Notes: generated from the sequence alone by a model not told the origin. Positions 26,793-36,215 are shown, numbered from the stretch's first letter. The stretch: 64,000 nucleotides of DNA from Blautia obeum ATCC 29174 (GCF_025147765.1 NZ_CP102265.1:2171001-2235000), one strand, 5' to 3'. Program-made: numbers and translations.

Positions 26793-27551
26793 TTATTTAT
26801 CTGCACTCATCTTTCTGAGAGGCCATGCAAGAAGAAGCGCACCGCCTGCCATATTTCCCAAAGTGACGATTATCATGCTCTTAACCATTGCTCCAATGGA
26901 AACTCCCGGTACCAGACATCCTGCTGTTACAAAGATACCCATATTTGCCACACAGTGCTCAAATCCGCTGACAACAAATCCAGAAATACACATAACGATC
27001 ATCAAAAACTTTGCAGCTTCGCTCTTAAGCTTAATGCCACAAAGAACCCCAAGACATACAAAGAAGTTACACAAAACTGCACGGAAAAACATCTGACCTG
27101 CCGGAATTGCAAGTTTATTTCCGATAAATCCGGCAAAATAATCTGCTGTTCCGGATGCTCCCGCCCATACAAAAATCAGAGAAAGAATCAGACAGCCAAC
27201 AAAGTTACCGATATAGCTGACTACCCATACTTTAGCCGCATCGCCCCAGCTGATCTTCTTGTCAAATGCTCCAAATGCCATCACCAGATTATTTCCGGTA
27301 AAAAGCTCGCCGCCTACCAGCGAAATCAGCAATACCGCAATCGAGAACACGAGTGCCCCCAGGAATTTCCCCCATGCCGATTCTTCGGCCCCTGAGAACA
27401 CATTTCCCACAACATTGGAAAAGATCATTGCAACTACAATAAAGAACCCTGCCATGATCGCCCGCATGAAATACTTGAAAAAGTCATTTTTCAGCAGGGT
27501 AATCTTCGCGTTTGCTGCATTTGATAGTTTCTGTACATCCTCTTGATTCAT
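26793..27551 (-). CDS. Formate/nitrite transporter family protein (FocA/NirC/FdhC type)
   Basis: 252 aa from ATG 27551 (GGGAGG site). Six or more membrane segments are visible, with the family pattern LVGGELFTGNNLVMAFGAF and later CISGFVVSGFEHCVANMGIF, including the conserved FEHxxANM. Such pentameric channels pass formate, nitrite, hydrosulfide or similar small anions. In an anaerobic fermenter formate is most likely, which is inference. The next gene, topB, follows directly. Confidence 0.92.
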   Translation of the reverse strand: MNQEDVQKLSNAANAKITLLKNDFFKYFMRAIMAGFFIVVAMIFSNVVGNVFSGAEESAWGKFLGALVFSIAVLLISLVGGELFTGNNLVMAFGAFDKKISWGDAAKVWVVSYIGNFVGCLILSLIFVWAGASGTADYFAGFIGNKLAIPAGQMFFRAVLCNFFVCLGVLCGIKLKSEAAKFLMIVMCISGFVVSGFEHCVANMGIFVTAGCLVPGVSIGAMVKSMIIVTLGNMAGGALLLAWPLRKMSADK

Positions 27552-27572
27552 AAAAAATACCTCCCTTTCCAA

Positions 27573-27604
27573 GGAACAGAGTATCTTATAAACTCTTTTG
27601 TTCC
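27573..27604 (-). other. Hairpin in the leader of the FocA-type gene
   Basis: GGAACA (27573-27578) pairs with TGTTCC (27599-27604), with an inner GAGT/ACTC stem separated by a bulge. It lies directly upstream of the ribosome site and may affect mRNA stability or translation. Confidence 0.35.
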
Positions 27605-27702
27605 CTCCACATATTGTATTCTTGCATTATAGCATTTTTGATATAAATTCTCAATATATATACCGCAAAGTTTGATATTTTTATAACAAATTTTCATTTA
27701 TT

Positions 27703-27725
27703 TTCGATAACTGTCAGTTATCGAA
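27703..27725. repeat. Perfect 23-bp palindrome at the selD stop codon
   Basis: Two 11-bp arms (27703-27713 TTCGATAACTG and 27715-27725 CAGTTATCGAA) around one central T. It overlaps the last selD codons. Neither strand has a T run directly after it, so it is not a standard terminator. Confidence 0.7.
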
Positions 27726-28749
27726 TCTCCAGTGCATAATTTTCCCGGTCAGTCACTTCACCGATCATCGCACAGGAAAGAGCAGATTCACTCAATTCCA
27801 GAAGTATCTCTTCTGCTTCATCTGCCGGAACCGCCACAAGAAGTCCGCCGGACGTCTGTGGATCAAAGACCAGATCCTCCCGCCAGAGTTCTGCTGTGCT
27901 TATGTAACCAGATTTTGCTGCAAATTCCCGGTTGCGATATGCGCCTCCCGGAATCAGGCCCATAGAGGCGTATTCTTCTACATCTGGAAGAATCGGAAGC
28001 GCTTTTGTATCGATCACAAGTGTCTTCTTGCTACCGTCCGCCATTTCCGTTCCATGTCCTCCAAGCCCAAACCCTGTCACATCTGTACAGGCATGAACAG
28101 TATGTCTTTTTAATACGTCACGGGCATATCTGTTTAGCGTCTTCATAGATTTCAAAGCTGCTTCCCGTGCCTCTTCAGATACCATATCGGCTTTGATAGC
28201 CGTATTCACAATACCCGTTCCAAGCGGTTTTGTAAGGATCAGCCTGTCACCTGTCTGAGCTCCGTAATTCTTCCAGAACTTCTCTGGATGTACAAAGCCT
28301 GTTACGCTCAGGCCATACTTCGGTGTATCATCCTGGATCGTATGCCCGCCGGCAAGTACAGCTCCCGCTTCCATTACTTTGTCCGCTCCGCCCTTCAGAA
28401 TCTCACCAAGGATTGCTGTATCCATATCCTTCGGGAAAGCAACAATATTCAATGCGGTTTTCGGCTCACCACCCATAGCATAGACATCACTCAGTGCATT
28501 CGCCGCTGCGATCTGCCCAAAATCATATGGATCATCTGCAACCGGTGTAAAAAAATCCAGTGTCTGAATCATTGCCAGTTCATCCGAAATTCTGTAAACA
28601 GCCGCATCATCAGATGTTTCTGTTCCAACAAGAAGATTCGGATCCTGAAATTTCGGCAGTCCACAAAGTACACCTGCCAGCGTTCCCGGACCTACTTTCG
28701 CTGCACATCCACAATTGGGGGCGAGCTTTGTAAGATATACCTTCTCCAT
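27718..28749 (-). CDS. selD: Selenide, water dikinase (selenophosphate synthetase)
   Basis: 343 aa. It makes selenophosphate from selenide and ATP for selenocysteine or selenouridine. The N-terminal loop NCGCAAKVGPGTL has Cys13 where some homologues have selenocysteine; there is no in-frame TGA here. Further motifs: DFFTPVADDPYDFGQIAAANALSD split through the AIRS domain, and CTDVTGFGLGGHG. ATG 28749 follows AGGA at 10 nt; TTG 28758 is too close to that site. No other selenium genes lie in the window. Confidence 0.95.
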   Translation of the reverse strand: MEKVYLTKLAPNCGCAAKVGPGTLAGVLCGLPKFQDPNLLVGTETSDDAAVYRISDELAMIQTLDFFTPVADDPYDFGQIAAANALSDVYAMGGEPKTALNIVAFPKDMDTAILGEILKGGADKVMEAGAVLAGGHTIQDDTPKYGLSVTGFVHPEKFWKNYGAQTGDRLILTKPLGTGIVNTAIKADMVSEEAREAALKSMKTLNRYARDVLKRHTVHACTDVTGFGLGGHGTEMADGSKKTLVIDTKALPILPDVEEYASMGLIPGGAYRNREFAAKSGYISTAELWREDLVFDPQTSGGLLVAVPADEAEEILLELSESALSCAMIGEVTDRENYALEIR

Positions 28750-28844
28750 TTTGCTCAATTTCCTTTCTGTCTTGACCTTATTCGTCTATGATAACATAAA
28801 TCTTCCGTTTTCTCCATGTCTTTTTTTGACAGAAAAACGCGAAA

Positions 28845-28882
28845 AACTGCCCTGGCAGATTTTATTTCCTGTCAGGACAGTT
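28845..28882 (-). terminator. Terminator downstream of asd
   Basis: Arms 28845-28858 and 28869-28882 form a 14-position stem (one mismatch, one G-U) with a 10-nt loop. On the minus strand a TTTTT run follows. It lies 31-68 bp past the asd stop. Confidence 0.8.
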
Positions 28883-28912
28883 CTGGTTAAATATCATTAT
28901 TTGAAATGATTT

Positions 28913-29998
28913 TTATTTCTTTGTAATATAGCCTTTTGCTTTCAGAGTTTCTGCACAGAGTACAGCTCCACCGGCAGCTCCTCTTACGGTGTTATGGGAA
29001 AGTCCGACGAATTTATAGTCGTAAACGGTATCTTCACGGAGACGTCCAACAGATACACCCATTCCGTGTTCGTAGTTGACATCCTCGCTTACCTGCGGAC
29101 GGTTGTCTTCTTCCAGATACTGGATGAAATGTTTCGGTGCACTCGGAAGTTCCAGTTCCTGAGGAAGTCCCCTGAAATTCCTAAGTGCTTCGATCAGCTG
29201 TTCTTTTGTAGGTTTCTTACGGAATTTAACGAATACTGCAGCTGTATGTCCGTTCAGTACCGGAACACGCAGGCACTGGCATGTGATGACTGGTTCTGTA
29301 GCCGGTACGATCACTCCGTCTTCAATCTTACCCCACAGTCTCAACGGCTCTTTCTCGCTCTTTTCTTCTTCTCCACCGATATATGGAATGATATTGTGTT
29401 CCATTTCCGGCCAGTCTTTAAATGTCTTTCCTGCTCCGGAAATTGCCTGATATGTAGTAGCAACTACTTCATATGGTTCAAATTCTTTCCAAGCAGTAAG
29501 TACCGGTGCATAGCTCTGAATGGAGCAGTTTGGTTTAACAGCGATGAATCCCTTAGTAGTACCAAGGCGTTTCTTCTGATACTGGATCACATCAAAATGT
29601 TCCGGGTTGATTTCCGGCACTACCATCGGCACATCCGGTGTCCAGCGATGTGCACTGTTGTTGGAAACAACAGGAGTCTCTGTCTTTGCGTATTCTTCTT
29701 CAATCGCTTTGATCTCATCTTTGGACATGTCAACTGCGGAAAACACAAAGTCAACAGTAGAAGCAACTTTTTCTACTTCATTAACATTCATAACTACGAT
29801 ATTCTTTACTGCTTCCGGCATTGGAGTATCCATTTTCCATCTGCCGCCAACAGCTTCCTCATATGTCTTTCCAGCGCTTCTCGGGCTTGCTGCCAGAGTA
29901 ACGACCTCAAACCACGGATGGTTTTCCAGAAGAGAAATAAATCTCTGTCCTACCATACCTGTAGCACCTAAAATACCGACTCTCAGTTTTTCACTCAT
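28913..29998 (-). CDS. asd: Aspartate-semialdehyde dehydrogenase
   Basis: 361 aa from ATG 29998 (GAGGAG site); the frame to 30052 lacks a site. The N-terminal VGILGATGMVGQRFISLL binds NADP. The active-site Cys is in VKPNCSIQSY. Length and the PNCS motif fit the archaeal/fungal-type subgroup also found in Clostridia. It reduces aspartyl phosphate to the semialdehyde for lysine/diaminopimelate, threonine and methionine synthesis. It is followed by a terminator. Confidence 0.94.
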   Translation of the reverse strand: MSEKLRVGILGATGMVGQRFISLLENHPWFEVVTLAASPRSAGKTYEEAVGGRWKMDTPMPEAVKNIVVMNVNEVEKVASTVDFVFSAVDMSKDEIKAIEEEYAKTETPVVSNNSAHRWTPDVPMVVPEINPEHFDVIQYQKKRLGTTKGFIAVKPNCSIQSYAPVLTAWKEFEPYEVVATTYQAISGAGKTFKDWPEMEHNIIPYIGGEEEKSEKEPLRLWGKIEDGVIVPATEPVITCQCLRVPVLNGHTAAVFVKFRKKPTKEQLIEALRNFRGLPQELELPSAPKHFIQYLEEDNRPQVSEDVNYEHGMGVSVGRLREDTVYDYKFVGLSHNTVRGAAGGAVLCAETLKAKGYITKK

Positions 29999-30103
29999 AA
30001 CAATCGTTCTCCTCACTCGTTTATTTCGCATGTGTCTTTGTACGGCACACATCTGTTTTCTTTGTACATACTATACCACTTTAATCAAAAATGCAAGTGG
30101 TTT

Positions 30104-31483
30104 TTAATTATTTTTCAGATATTCTTTGTTCTCTGCAATAATCTGCTCCATCACTTTCGGTCCCGGAGCACCATATGTCTCACGTTTTTCCACACATGTC
30201 TTCATGCTGATCGCCTCATAAATATCCTGTTCAAATACAGGTGAGATTTCTTTGTATTCTTCAAGCGGAAGTTCATCAAGAGAGATTCCCTTATCAATAC
30301 AGGTCAGTACCAGGCGGCCTACAATACCATGTGCATCACGGAACGGAACTCCATGATTTACCAGATAGTCTGCAGCATCTGTAGCATTGGTAAATCCATT
30401 CTTTGCACTCGCTTCCATTACGTCTTTGCGGAATTCCATGGTAGAGACCATACCGGTAAATAATGCGATGCAGCCCTTCACGGTATCAATAGCATCAAAG
30501 GTAAGTTCTTTGTCTTCCTGCATGTCTTTGTTATATGCAAGCGGAATTCCCTTCATCGTTGTAAGAATAGAAGTCAGTGCACCATAGACACGTCCCGTCT
30601 TACCTCTTACAAGTTCTGCAATATCCGGATTCTTTTTCTGCGGCATAATACTGCTTCCGGTGCTGTATGCGTCATCAATCTCCACAAAGCGGTATTCATT
30701 GGAATTCCAGAGAATGATTTCCTCGCAGAAACGGCTCAGATGCATCATAACTGTGGACATGGCAGAAAGAAGTTCGATCACATAATCTCTGTCAGATACG
30801 GAATCCATACTGTTTCTGGTCGGTCCGTCAAAGCCCAGCAGCTCTGCAGTATAAAATCTGTCCAGCGGATAAGTGGTTCCTGCAAGCGCACCTGCTCCAA
30901 GCGGACAGGTATTCATACGTTTACGAATATCAGCCATACGGCTTCTGTCCCTGCGGAACATCTCAAAATATGCCCCTACATGATGTGCCAGTGTAACCGG
31001 CTGTGCTTTCTGCAAATGCGTAAATCCAGGCATATATGTGTGCACATTATTCTCCATGATCACCTGAAGAGCTTCCAGAAGTTTCTTCAGTTCTGCATCG
31101 ATCTCTTCGATCTCATCACGCACATACAATTTCATATCAAGAGCGACCTGGTCATTACGACTTCTTCCTGTATGAAGCTTCTTACCCGGATCTCCGATAC
31201 GGTCAATCAGATTTGCCTCTACAAAACTGTGAATATCTTCATATTCAGATGTAATCTCCAGTTTTCCGGATTCTACATCTGCAAGAATACTGTCCAGACC
31301 GCCAAGGATCTGATCTCTTTCTTCTTCTGTCAGGATGCCCTGCTTGGCCAGCATTCTGACATGAGCTTTACTTCCGCGGATATCCTGTTTATAAAATTTC
31401 TGGTCAAATGAAATTGAAGCATTGAAATTGTATACAAGTTTGTCCGTTTCTTTCGTGAAACGTCCTCCCCATAACTGTGCCAT
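30104..31483 (-). CDS. argH: Argininosuccinate lyase
   Basis: 459 aa, standard length. It splits argininosuccinate into arginine and fumarate. The N-terminus MAQLWGGRFTKETDKLV and the fumarase-superfamily signature GSSIMPQKKNPD are clear. Start ATG 31483 follows AGGAGG; the longer frame to 31546 is rejected. No argG lies in the window. A 10-bp inverted repeat lies in its upstream region. Confidence 0.96.
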   Translation of the reverse strand: MAQLWGGRFTKETDKLVYNFNASISFDQKFYKQDIRGSKAHVRMLAKQGILTEEERDQILGGLDSILADVESGKLEITSEYEDIHSFVEANLIDRIGDPGKKLHTGRSRNDQVALDMKLYVRDEIEEIDAELKKLLEALQVIMENNVHTYMPGFTHLQKAQPVTLAHHVGAYFEMFRRDRSRMADIRKRMNTCPLGAGALAGTTYPLDRFYTAELLGFDGPTRNSMDSVSDRDYVIELLSAMSTVMMHLSRFCEEIILWNSNEYRFVEIDDAYSTGSSIMPQKKNPDIAELVRGKTGRVYGALTSILTTMKGIPLAYNKDMQEDKELTFDAIDTVKGCIALFTGMVSTMEFRKDVMEASAKNGFTNATDAADYLVNHGVPFRDAHGIVGRLVLTCIDKGISLDELPLEEYKEISPVFEQDIYEAISMKTCVEKRETYGAPGPKVMEQIIAENKEYLKNN

Positions 31484-31510
31484 AATTTCCTCCTTATAAT
31501 TCGCTATTTT

Positions 31511-31545
31511 TGCACTGTCCGTCCATATCATCGCAGGACAGTGCA
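31511..31545. repeat. Inverted repeat upstream of argH
   Basis: TGCACTGTCC (31511-31520) and GGACAGTGCA (31536-31545) are perfect 10-bp arms with a 15-bp loop, 28-62 bp upstream of the argH start. On the minus strand an A run follows, so it is not a terminator for queH; it could be an operator or a leader hairpin. Confidence 0.5.
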
Positions 31546-31582
31546 TAATTTCTTACCAGTTTACTACATTCCAGTGAAAAAG

Positions 31583-32242
31583 TCAAAGAACCGAACCCTC
31601 TGAAATTTGTTTTTGTTTCATTTTTTCTTCCTGCTCACGCTTTGAAAAGACACATCCACAATAATTCTGACGATAAAGACCATAGTCGTGTGACAGTTCA
31701 ATAGAACGTTTATAACCGTTTTTCTTTTTGAAATCAGATGGCAGATGCTTTACTCCATAGATTTCTGCCAGTGCTTCCCCAATTTCATTGATCTTCTCTG
31801 CATTTTTCAGAGGACTGATTGACAAGGTCGTCGTAAAGTAATCGTAGTTTCCCTCTTTTGCAAGTTTTGCAGCTTTCTCCATGCGTAGCCGATAACATTT
31901 AAAACAGCGTTTCCCACCTTCCGGAACCCTTTCCAGCCCACGGGCCATCTCATAAAATATCTGCGGATCATAAGTTCCCTCCATAATATGAACCGGATGG
32001 GTAAACGACATCTCTGCGACAAGCCGTTGGATCTCTGCCACTCTCTTTCGATACTCTTCCTCCAGTGAGATATTTGGATTATAAAAAAATACCGTGATCT
32101 CAAAATACTGCGACAGGTATTCTAGAACATAACTGCTGCATGGTGCACAACAGCTGTGCAAAAAAAGACGCGGCACTTTTTCTTCTTTTTGGGTATGTTC
32201 AAGGAGCTGATCGAGCTCTCTCTGATAATTTCGTTTATTCAA
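31583..32242 (-). CDS. queH: Epoxyqueuosine reductase QueH
   Basis: 219 aa, QueH (former DUF208) family, the non-orthologous replacement of QueG. It reduces epoxyqueuosine to queuosine in tRNA. It has the family cysteine pairs: LHSCCAPCSS near the N-terminus, RCFKCYRLRM in the middle and RQNYCGCVFS near the C-terminus, which bind metal/Fe-S. TTSLSISPLKN-type segment also present (TTTLSISPLKNAEKINEIG). It starts with TTG. Confidence 0.92.
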   Translation of the reverse strand: MNKRNYQRELDQLLEHTQKEEKVPRLFLHSCCAPCSSYVLEYLSQYFEITVFFYNPNISLEEEYRKRVAEIQRLVAEMSFTHPVHIMEGTYDPQIFYEMARGLERVPEGGKRCFKCYRLRMEKAAKLAKEGNYDYFTTTLSISPLKNAEKINEIGEALAEIYGVKHLPSDFKKKNGYKRSIELSHDYGLYRQNYCGCVFSKREQEEKMKQKQISEGSVL

Positions 32243-32422
32243 TCCTGTTACCTTCTTTTTCTATCTATATATGGATCGTCTGCTGTAAACTATTTTACGA
32301 TCCCGATACAACATATCATATCACATGAAATGTTTTTCGCATATCTTAAAATATAGATTCCTGTATACAGATCTGAAATCCGTATGCAAAATTTTACGCA
32401 TGTATCTTGTGGAGGTATTTTT

Positions 32423-33190
32423 ATGAAACCCCTTCTGGAAATCAGAAATGTTTCTCTTTCTTATCATACCGTATCCGGAGAAACAAAAGCTCTTTCAAAT
32501 ATATCGTTTAACCTAATGCCAAGTGAATTTCTTGCTGTTGTCGGTCCGTCCGGCTGTGGAAAATCCACACTTCTGAACCTAATCTGCGGCATGCTCCTGG
32601 CAGAGGAGGGCACGATTCTTATGAACGGCATTCCTCCGTCCTCCGGCGACCCGCGCATCGGATATATGCTCCAGAAAGATCATCTTCTGGAATGGCGAAC
32701 CATCTATCAGAACGTAATTCTTGGACTTGAGATCCGCAATGAAAAAACGCCAGAAAAGCTTGCTTATATCGAAGAAATGCTAGACACTTACGGACTTGAC
32801 AAATTCCGTACTGCCCGTCCTTCTCAGTTATCCGGCGGGATGCGACAGCGTGCAGCTCTCATCCGCACACTAGCATTAAAACCAGACCTGCTCCTGCTTG
32901 ATGAACCTTTTTCTGCTCTGGACTATCAGACACGACTGAATGTCAGCGATGACATCGGACGTATCCTGAAAAAGGAAAATAAGCCGGCAATCTTGGTCAC
33001 TCATGATATTTCCGAGGCGATCAGTATGGCAGACCGTGTGATAATTCTGACCAAACGTCCTGCCCATGTTGCACGCATTGTCCCAATCCGGCTTTCACTG
33101 GATGAGAAGACACCGCTCGCTGCACGCGGTGCACCGGAATTTAAATCCTATTTTAATCTTATATGGAAGGAGCTGAACCAGTATGCCTGA
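32423..33190 (+). CDS. ABC transporter ATP-binding protein, nitrate/sulfonate/taurine type
   Basis: 255 aa from ATG 32423 (GGAGG site at good spacing). Walker A GPSGCGKST, Q-loop LQKDHLLEW, signature LSGGMRQRAAL, Walker B LLLLDEPFSALD and the switch His (VTHD) are all present. The sequence type is SsuB/TauB/NrtD, also used for pyrimidine precursors. It overlaps the permease gene by 8 bp. No binding-protein gene is adjacent, so the substrate is unknown. Confidence 0.9.
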   Translation: MKPLLEIRNVSLSYHTVSGETKALSNISFNLMPSEFLAVVGPSGCGKSTLLNLICGMLLAEEGTILMNGIPPSSGDPRIGYMLQKDHLLEWRTIYQNVILGLEIRNEKTPEKLAYIEEMLDTYGLDKFRTARPSQLSGGMRQRAALIRTLALKPDLLLLDEPFSALDYQTRLNVSDDIGRILKKENKPAILVTHDISEAISMADRVIILTKRPAHVARIVPIRLSLDEKTPLAARGAPEFKSYFNLIWKELNQYA

Positions 33191-33977
33191 ACATTCTCCT
33201 GCACAAAAACAGTACCTTCTTCGTGTCCGGCGGAAAAAATATATGATTCACGTGTCCAGGATACTTTTGTTCCTGGGCTTTCTGTTTTTATGGGAAGTGT
33301 CTGCCAGACGGAGATGGATTGATTCTTTTATCTTCAGCAGTCCGTCTGAAATCTGGCAGACATTTTTTACAATGATCCAGGATCAGTCCCTGTTTACACA
33401 TATCGGGATCACCCTGACAGAAACACTGGTCAGTTTTGTGTTTACTGTTTTTCTCGGGATTGGCACAGCAGTTCTTCTGTGGTGCTGTCCGAAACTTTCG
33501 CGGATCCTGGAGCCTTACCTCGTCGTCCTAAACAGTCTGCCAAAATCCGCCCTTGCCCCACTCCTGATCGTATGGCTGGGTGCAAATATACGCACAATCA
33601 TTGTCGCAGGAATGTCTGTGGCGATCTTTGGCTCGATCATCAATCTCTACACTGGCTTCCGCGAAGCTGACCCAGAGAAACTCAAGCTCATCCGCACCCT
33701 CGGCGGCACAAAAAAAGACGAACTGACAAAGATTGTCCTTCCGTCTTCTGTGCCCCTCATCTTAAGTGTGATGAAAGTCAATATTGGGTTGTGCCTTGTC
33801 GGCGTGATCATCGGAGAATTCATTGGCGCCCGCCAGGGACTTGGATACCTGATCATCTACGGTTCCCAGACGTTTAAGCTGACGTGGGTACTGATGTCCA
33901 TCGTAATCCTGTGCGTGATTGCAATGGGGCTGTACGCTATTCTGGATTTTATTGAAAAACGTGCACAGAAATGGTAA
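33183..33977 (+). CDS. ABC transporter permease, nitrate/sulfonate/taurine type
   Basis: 264 aa with about six membrane segments. The EAA-loop region IINLYTGFREADPEKLKLIRTLGG is followed by LPSSVPLILSVMKVNIGLCLVGVIIGEF, typical of SsuC/TauC. It is coupled to the ATPase gene by overlap. The missing solute-binding protein must be encoded elsewhere, if one is used. Confidence 0.9.
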   Translation: MPEHSPAQKQYLLRVRRKKYMIHVSRILLFLGFLFLWEVSARRRWIDSFIFSSPSEIWQTFFTMIQDQSLFTHIGITLTETLVSFVFTVFLGIGTAVLLWCCPKLSRILEPYLVVLNSLPKSALAPLLIVWLGANIRTIIVAGMSVAIFGSIINLYTGFREADPEKLKLIRTLGGTKKDELTKIVLPSSVPLILSVMKVNIGLCLVGVIIGEFIGARQGLGYLIIYGSQTFKLTWVLMSIVILCVIAMGLYAILDFIEKRAQKW

Positions 33978-33985
33978 CTTTCCTT

Positions 33986-34021
33986 AAACTACTACCGTGT
34001 CAAGGACATTGGTAGTAGTTT
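33986..34021. terminator. Bidirectional terminator, ABC permease / GH29 genes
   Basis: Perfect 11-bp arms AAACTACTACC (33986-33996) and GGTAGTAGTTT (34011-34021) with a 14-nt loop. It overlaps the last codons of the fucosidase gene. T runs on both sides are short. Confidence 0.7.
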
Positions 34022-35346
34022 CTCGGATACACTCCAACAAAGGAAATCTGCGGCAGAACTCTGTAATCGTTTAGTACGATTCTGATTTCTCTCACGTTTT
34101 CTTTAAAAATCGGAATGATTTTTTTGTAACCGATCACGGTTCCGGTATAGACTTTCTCCCACTCTCCCTGATCCCTTACAAATACTTCAAAAGCCTCTAC
34201 TCTCTGGCTGTACCGGATTTCTTCTTTTAATACCAGATACCCGGCATCTTCTGCTTCATCCAGTGCGAAGACAAGTTCCACCGGCCTATGGGATTCTTCC
34301 AGCAAATTACGAGAAAAGCTTCCCTTCTGCCATTCTCCCAGTTCCTTCAATCGTTCCACATCATTCTCATGCAAAAGCCCGTTCGGCATCGGCGGGATAT
34401 TCAGAAGAAATGTTGCATTTCCACCAACAGAACCCAGATAAATATGGACCAGTTCCTCCAGGCTTTTTACCTGATCATCCTCTTCCGAATGATAAAACCA
34501 TCCCGGCCGGATCGAGGTATTTACCTCTGCCGGATACCAGATCAGGGCATGTTCGCCTTCAAGGACGGCACGGCTTCCAAGGTCTTCCATATCACTGGTG
34601 ATCTTCCTCTGGCGGAATTCTTCATCATCCGACTGCTGGCTTCTTTCTTGAACACTTTCTGCCAGGGCTGTCCTCGCAGGAACTACACTCCACTCAGATT
34701 TTCTTACATCGCCGGCTTCATTTCCACACCACCGGATGTCCGGTCCGCAGACGCAGATGCAGGCCTCTGGCTGATAGTTCCGTACACATGCATAATATCT
34801 CTCCCAGTTATAAACCTGCTTCTTTCCATTCGGACCTTCCCCACAGGCCCCGTCCAGCCAGACACTGAAGATTTCTCCATACCCGGTCAGAAGTTCCGTC
34901 AACTGTGCAATATAATAGTCGTCATATTCTTTCCCGCTTCCATAACATGGCTGATTCCGGTCCCACGGAGAAAGATAGATTCCAAACTTCAATCCATAAC
35001 GACAGCAGGCATCCGAGACTTCCTGTACTACATCTCCTGCCCCATCCTTCCATGGACTTGAAGCGACACTGTGCTGTGTATATTTCGTCGGCCACAGGCA
35101 AAATCCGTCATGATGCTTACAGGTAAGGATCACGCCTTTCATTCCTGCCGCCTTCACCGCCGATACCCATTGCCCGGCATCGAATTCCTGCGGATTAAAA
35201 ATTCCGGGATCTTCCGTACCGTCTCCCCATTCCCGGTTCGTGTACGTATTCATCCCAAAGTGAAAAAATGCATAAAATTCCGTTTCCTGATACTTAAGCT
35301 GACGCTTCGACGGAACAATCTTAATCAATTCCTGGTCTGTCGGCAT
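34000..35346 (-). CDS. GH29 alpha-L-fucosidase, cytoplasmic
   Basis: 448 aa. The GH29 barrel shows WFHFGMNT-like FFHFGMNTYTNREWGDG, ILTCKHHDGFCLWPT and FSVWLDGACGEG, where Asp165 is the expected nucleophile. A C-terminal beta-sandwich follows. It releases fucose from alpha-1,3/1,4 (or 1,2/1,6) linked glycans; the linkage cannot be read here. No signal peptide is present, so it acts after import by the sugar ABC system encoded just upstream on the same strand (31 bp gap). Start ATG follows AAGGAG. Confidence 0.93.
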   Translation of the reverse strand: MPTDQELIKIVPSKRQLKYQETEFYAFFHFGMNTYTNREWGDGTEDPGIFNPQEFDAGQWVSAVKAAGMKGVILTCKHHDGFCLWPTKYTQHSVASSPWKDGAGDVVQEVSDACCRYGLKFGIYLSPWDRNQPCYGSGKEYDDYYIAQLTELLTGYGEIFSVWLDGACGEGPNGKKQVYNWERYYACVRNYQPEACICVCGPDIRWCGNEAGDVRKSEWSVVPARTALAESVQERSQQSDDEEFRQRKITSDMEDLGSRAVLEGEHALIWYPAEVNTSIRPGWFYHSEEDDQVKSLEELVHIYLGSVGGNATFLLNIPPMPNGLLHENDVERLKELGEWQKGSFSRNLLEESHRPVELVFALDEAEDAGYLVLKEEIRYSQRVEAFEVFVRDQGEWEKVYTGTVIGYKKIIPIFKENVREIRIVLNDYRVLPQISFVGVYPRNYYQCP

Positions 35347-35376
35347 ATCTCTTCTCCTTCTTCAAAAAAATCCAAT

Positions 35377-36204
35377 TCACCCTTTCAATCCGCCTGCACC
35401 GATTCCCTGCAGCAGATATCTCTGCCCGATCAGATAAATGATCATGGTTGGAATCATAATGATCACAAGTCCCGCAAACAGTGCGCCCCAGTCTGTCGCA
35501 TACTTCTGTACTTCAAACAAATTTGCCATTCCGATCGGAAGGGTCTTTTGGGCATCATCGGTCAGGAGGACTAGTGCCAGCGGATATTCATTCCAGAATC
35601 CCATCGCGCTCAACATTGTGATCGTTGCAATTCCCGGTTTTGCAAGCGGAACCATAACTTTCAGAAGAAGCTGAAGGTTTGTGGCGCCATCGATCCGTGC
35701 AGATTCTTCAAAATCTTTCGGCACCGCAGACATAAAGCCCTGCAGAGTAAAGATGCAGAACGGGAACTGCATGACTGCATAGACCAGGCAGAGTACCGGC
35801 AGATTATTCAGCCCGTTGATCGCCTGTAATTCCAGAAACAGCGGGATCATGATATACGTTGCCTGGAGGAAAATACATGCCATATAGATCGTCGAGATCA
35901 GTTTGCTTCCGGCAAAACGGTATCTTGCCAGTACATAAGAAATCGGTATGACAAACAGCAGAAGCAATGCCGTAGACAACACTGTCACAAACACAGAATT
36001 TCCAAAATACGCCGCAATATTTGCCTTCTGCCATGCAGCGACAAAATTATCCAGATTCAATGATACCGGTAGCGCATAAGGATCTGTCAGATATTCCGCA
36101 TTCGTCTTGAACGCAGACATCAAATTCCAGAAAAGCGGATAAAGAAAAATAATCGTAAACAGAATCATCAGGATCCTGATACACCAGGTTCTTACAGTTT
36201 TCAT
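35377..36204 (-). CDS. Carbohydrate ABC transporter permease, MalG type
   Basis: 275 aa, six membrane segments, with the C-terminal EAA loop ESARIDGATNLQLLLKVMVPLAKPGIAT. It is CUT1-family and partners the MalF-type permease encoded 12 bp upstream. ATG follows GGAGGG. It delivers oligosaccharides across the membrane, probably fucosylated ones given the neighbouring fucosidase. Confidence 0.94.
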   Translation of the reverse strand: MKTVRTWCIRILMILFTIIFLYPLFWNLMSAFKTNAEYLTDPYALPVSLNLDNFVAAWQKANIAAYFGNSVFVTVLSTALLLLFVIPISYVLARYRFAGSKLISTIYMACIFLQATYIMIPLFLELQAINGLNNLPVLCLVYAVMQFPFCIFTLQGFMSAVPKDFEESARIDGATNLQLLLKVMVPLAKPGIATITMLSAMGFWNEYPLALVLLTDDAQKTLPIGMANLFEVQKYATDWGALFAGLVIIMIPTMIIYLIGQRYLLQGIGAGGLKG

Positions 36205-36215
36205 CAGTGTCCCTC

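Noticed and set aside
27718..28749. Selenocysteine codon in selD
   Set aside because: The catalytic position is an ordinary Cys codon, and the frame has no internal TGA.
28994..29971. 325-codon open frame opposite asd
   Set aside because: Antisense shadow: no ribosome site, Cys/Phe/His-rich composition, and asd on the other strand is a clear gene.
30075..30101. ACCACTT/AAGTGGT hairpin between argH and asd as argH terminator
   Set aside because: The T run lies on the plus-strand side; on the minus strand no U-tract follows, and it may overlap the asd promoter.
32243..32422. TPP or other riboswitch before the SsuB/SsuC-like genes
   Set aside because: No CTGAGA or other known aptamer core is visible; only AT-rich sequence and a ribosome site.
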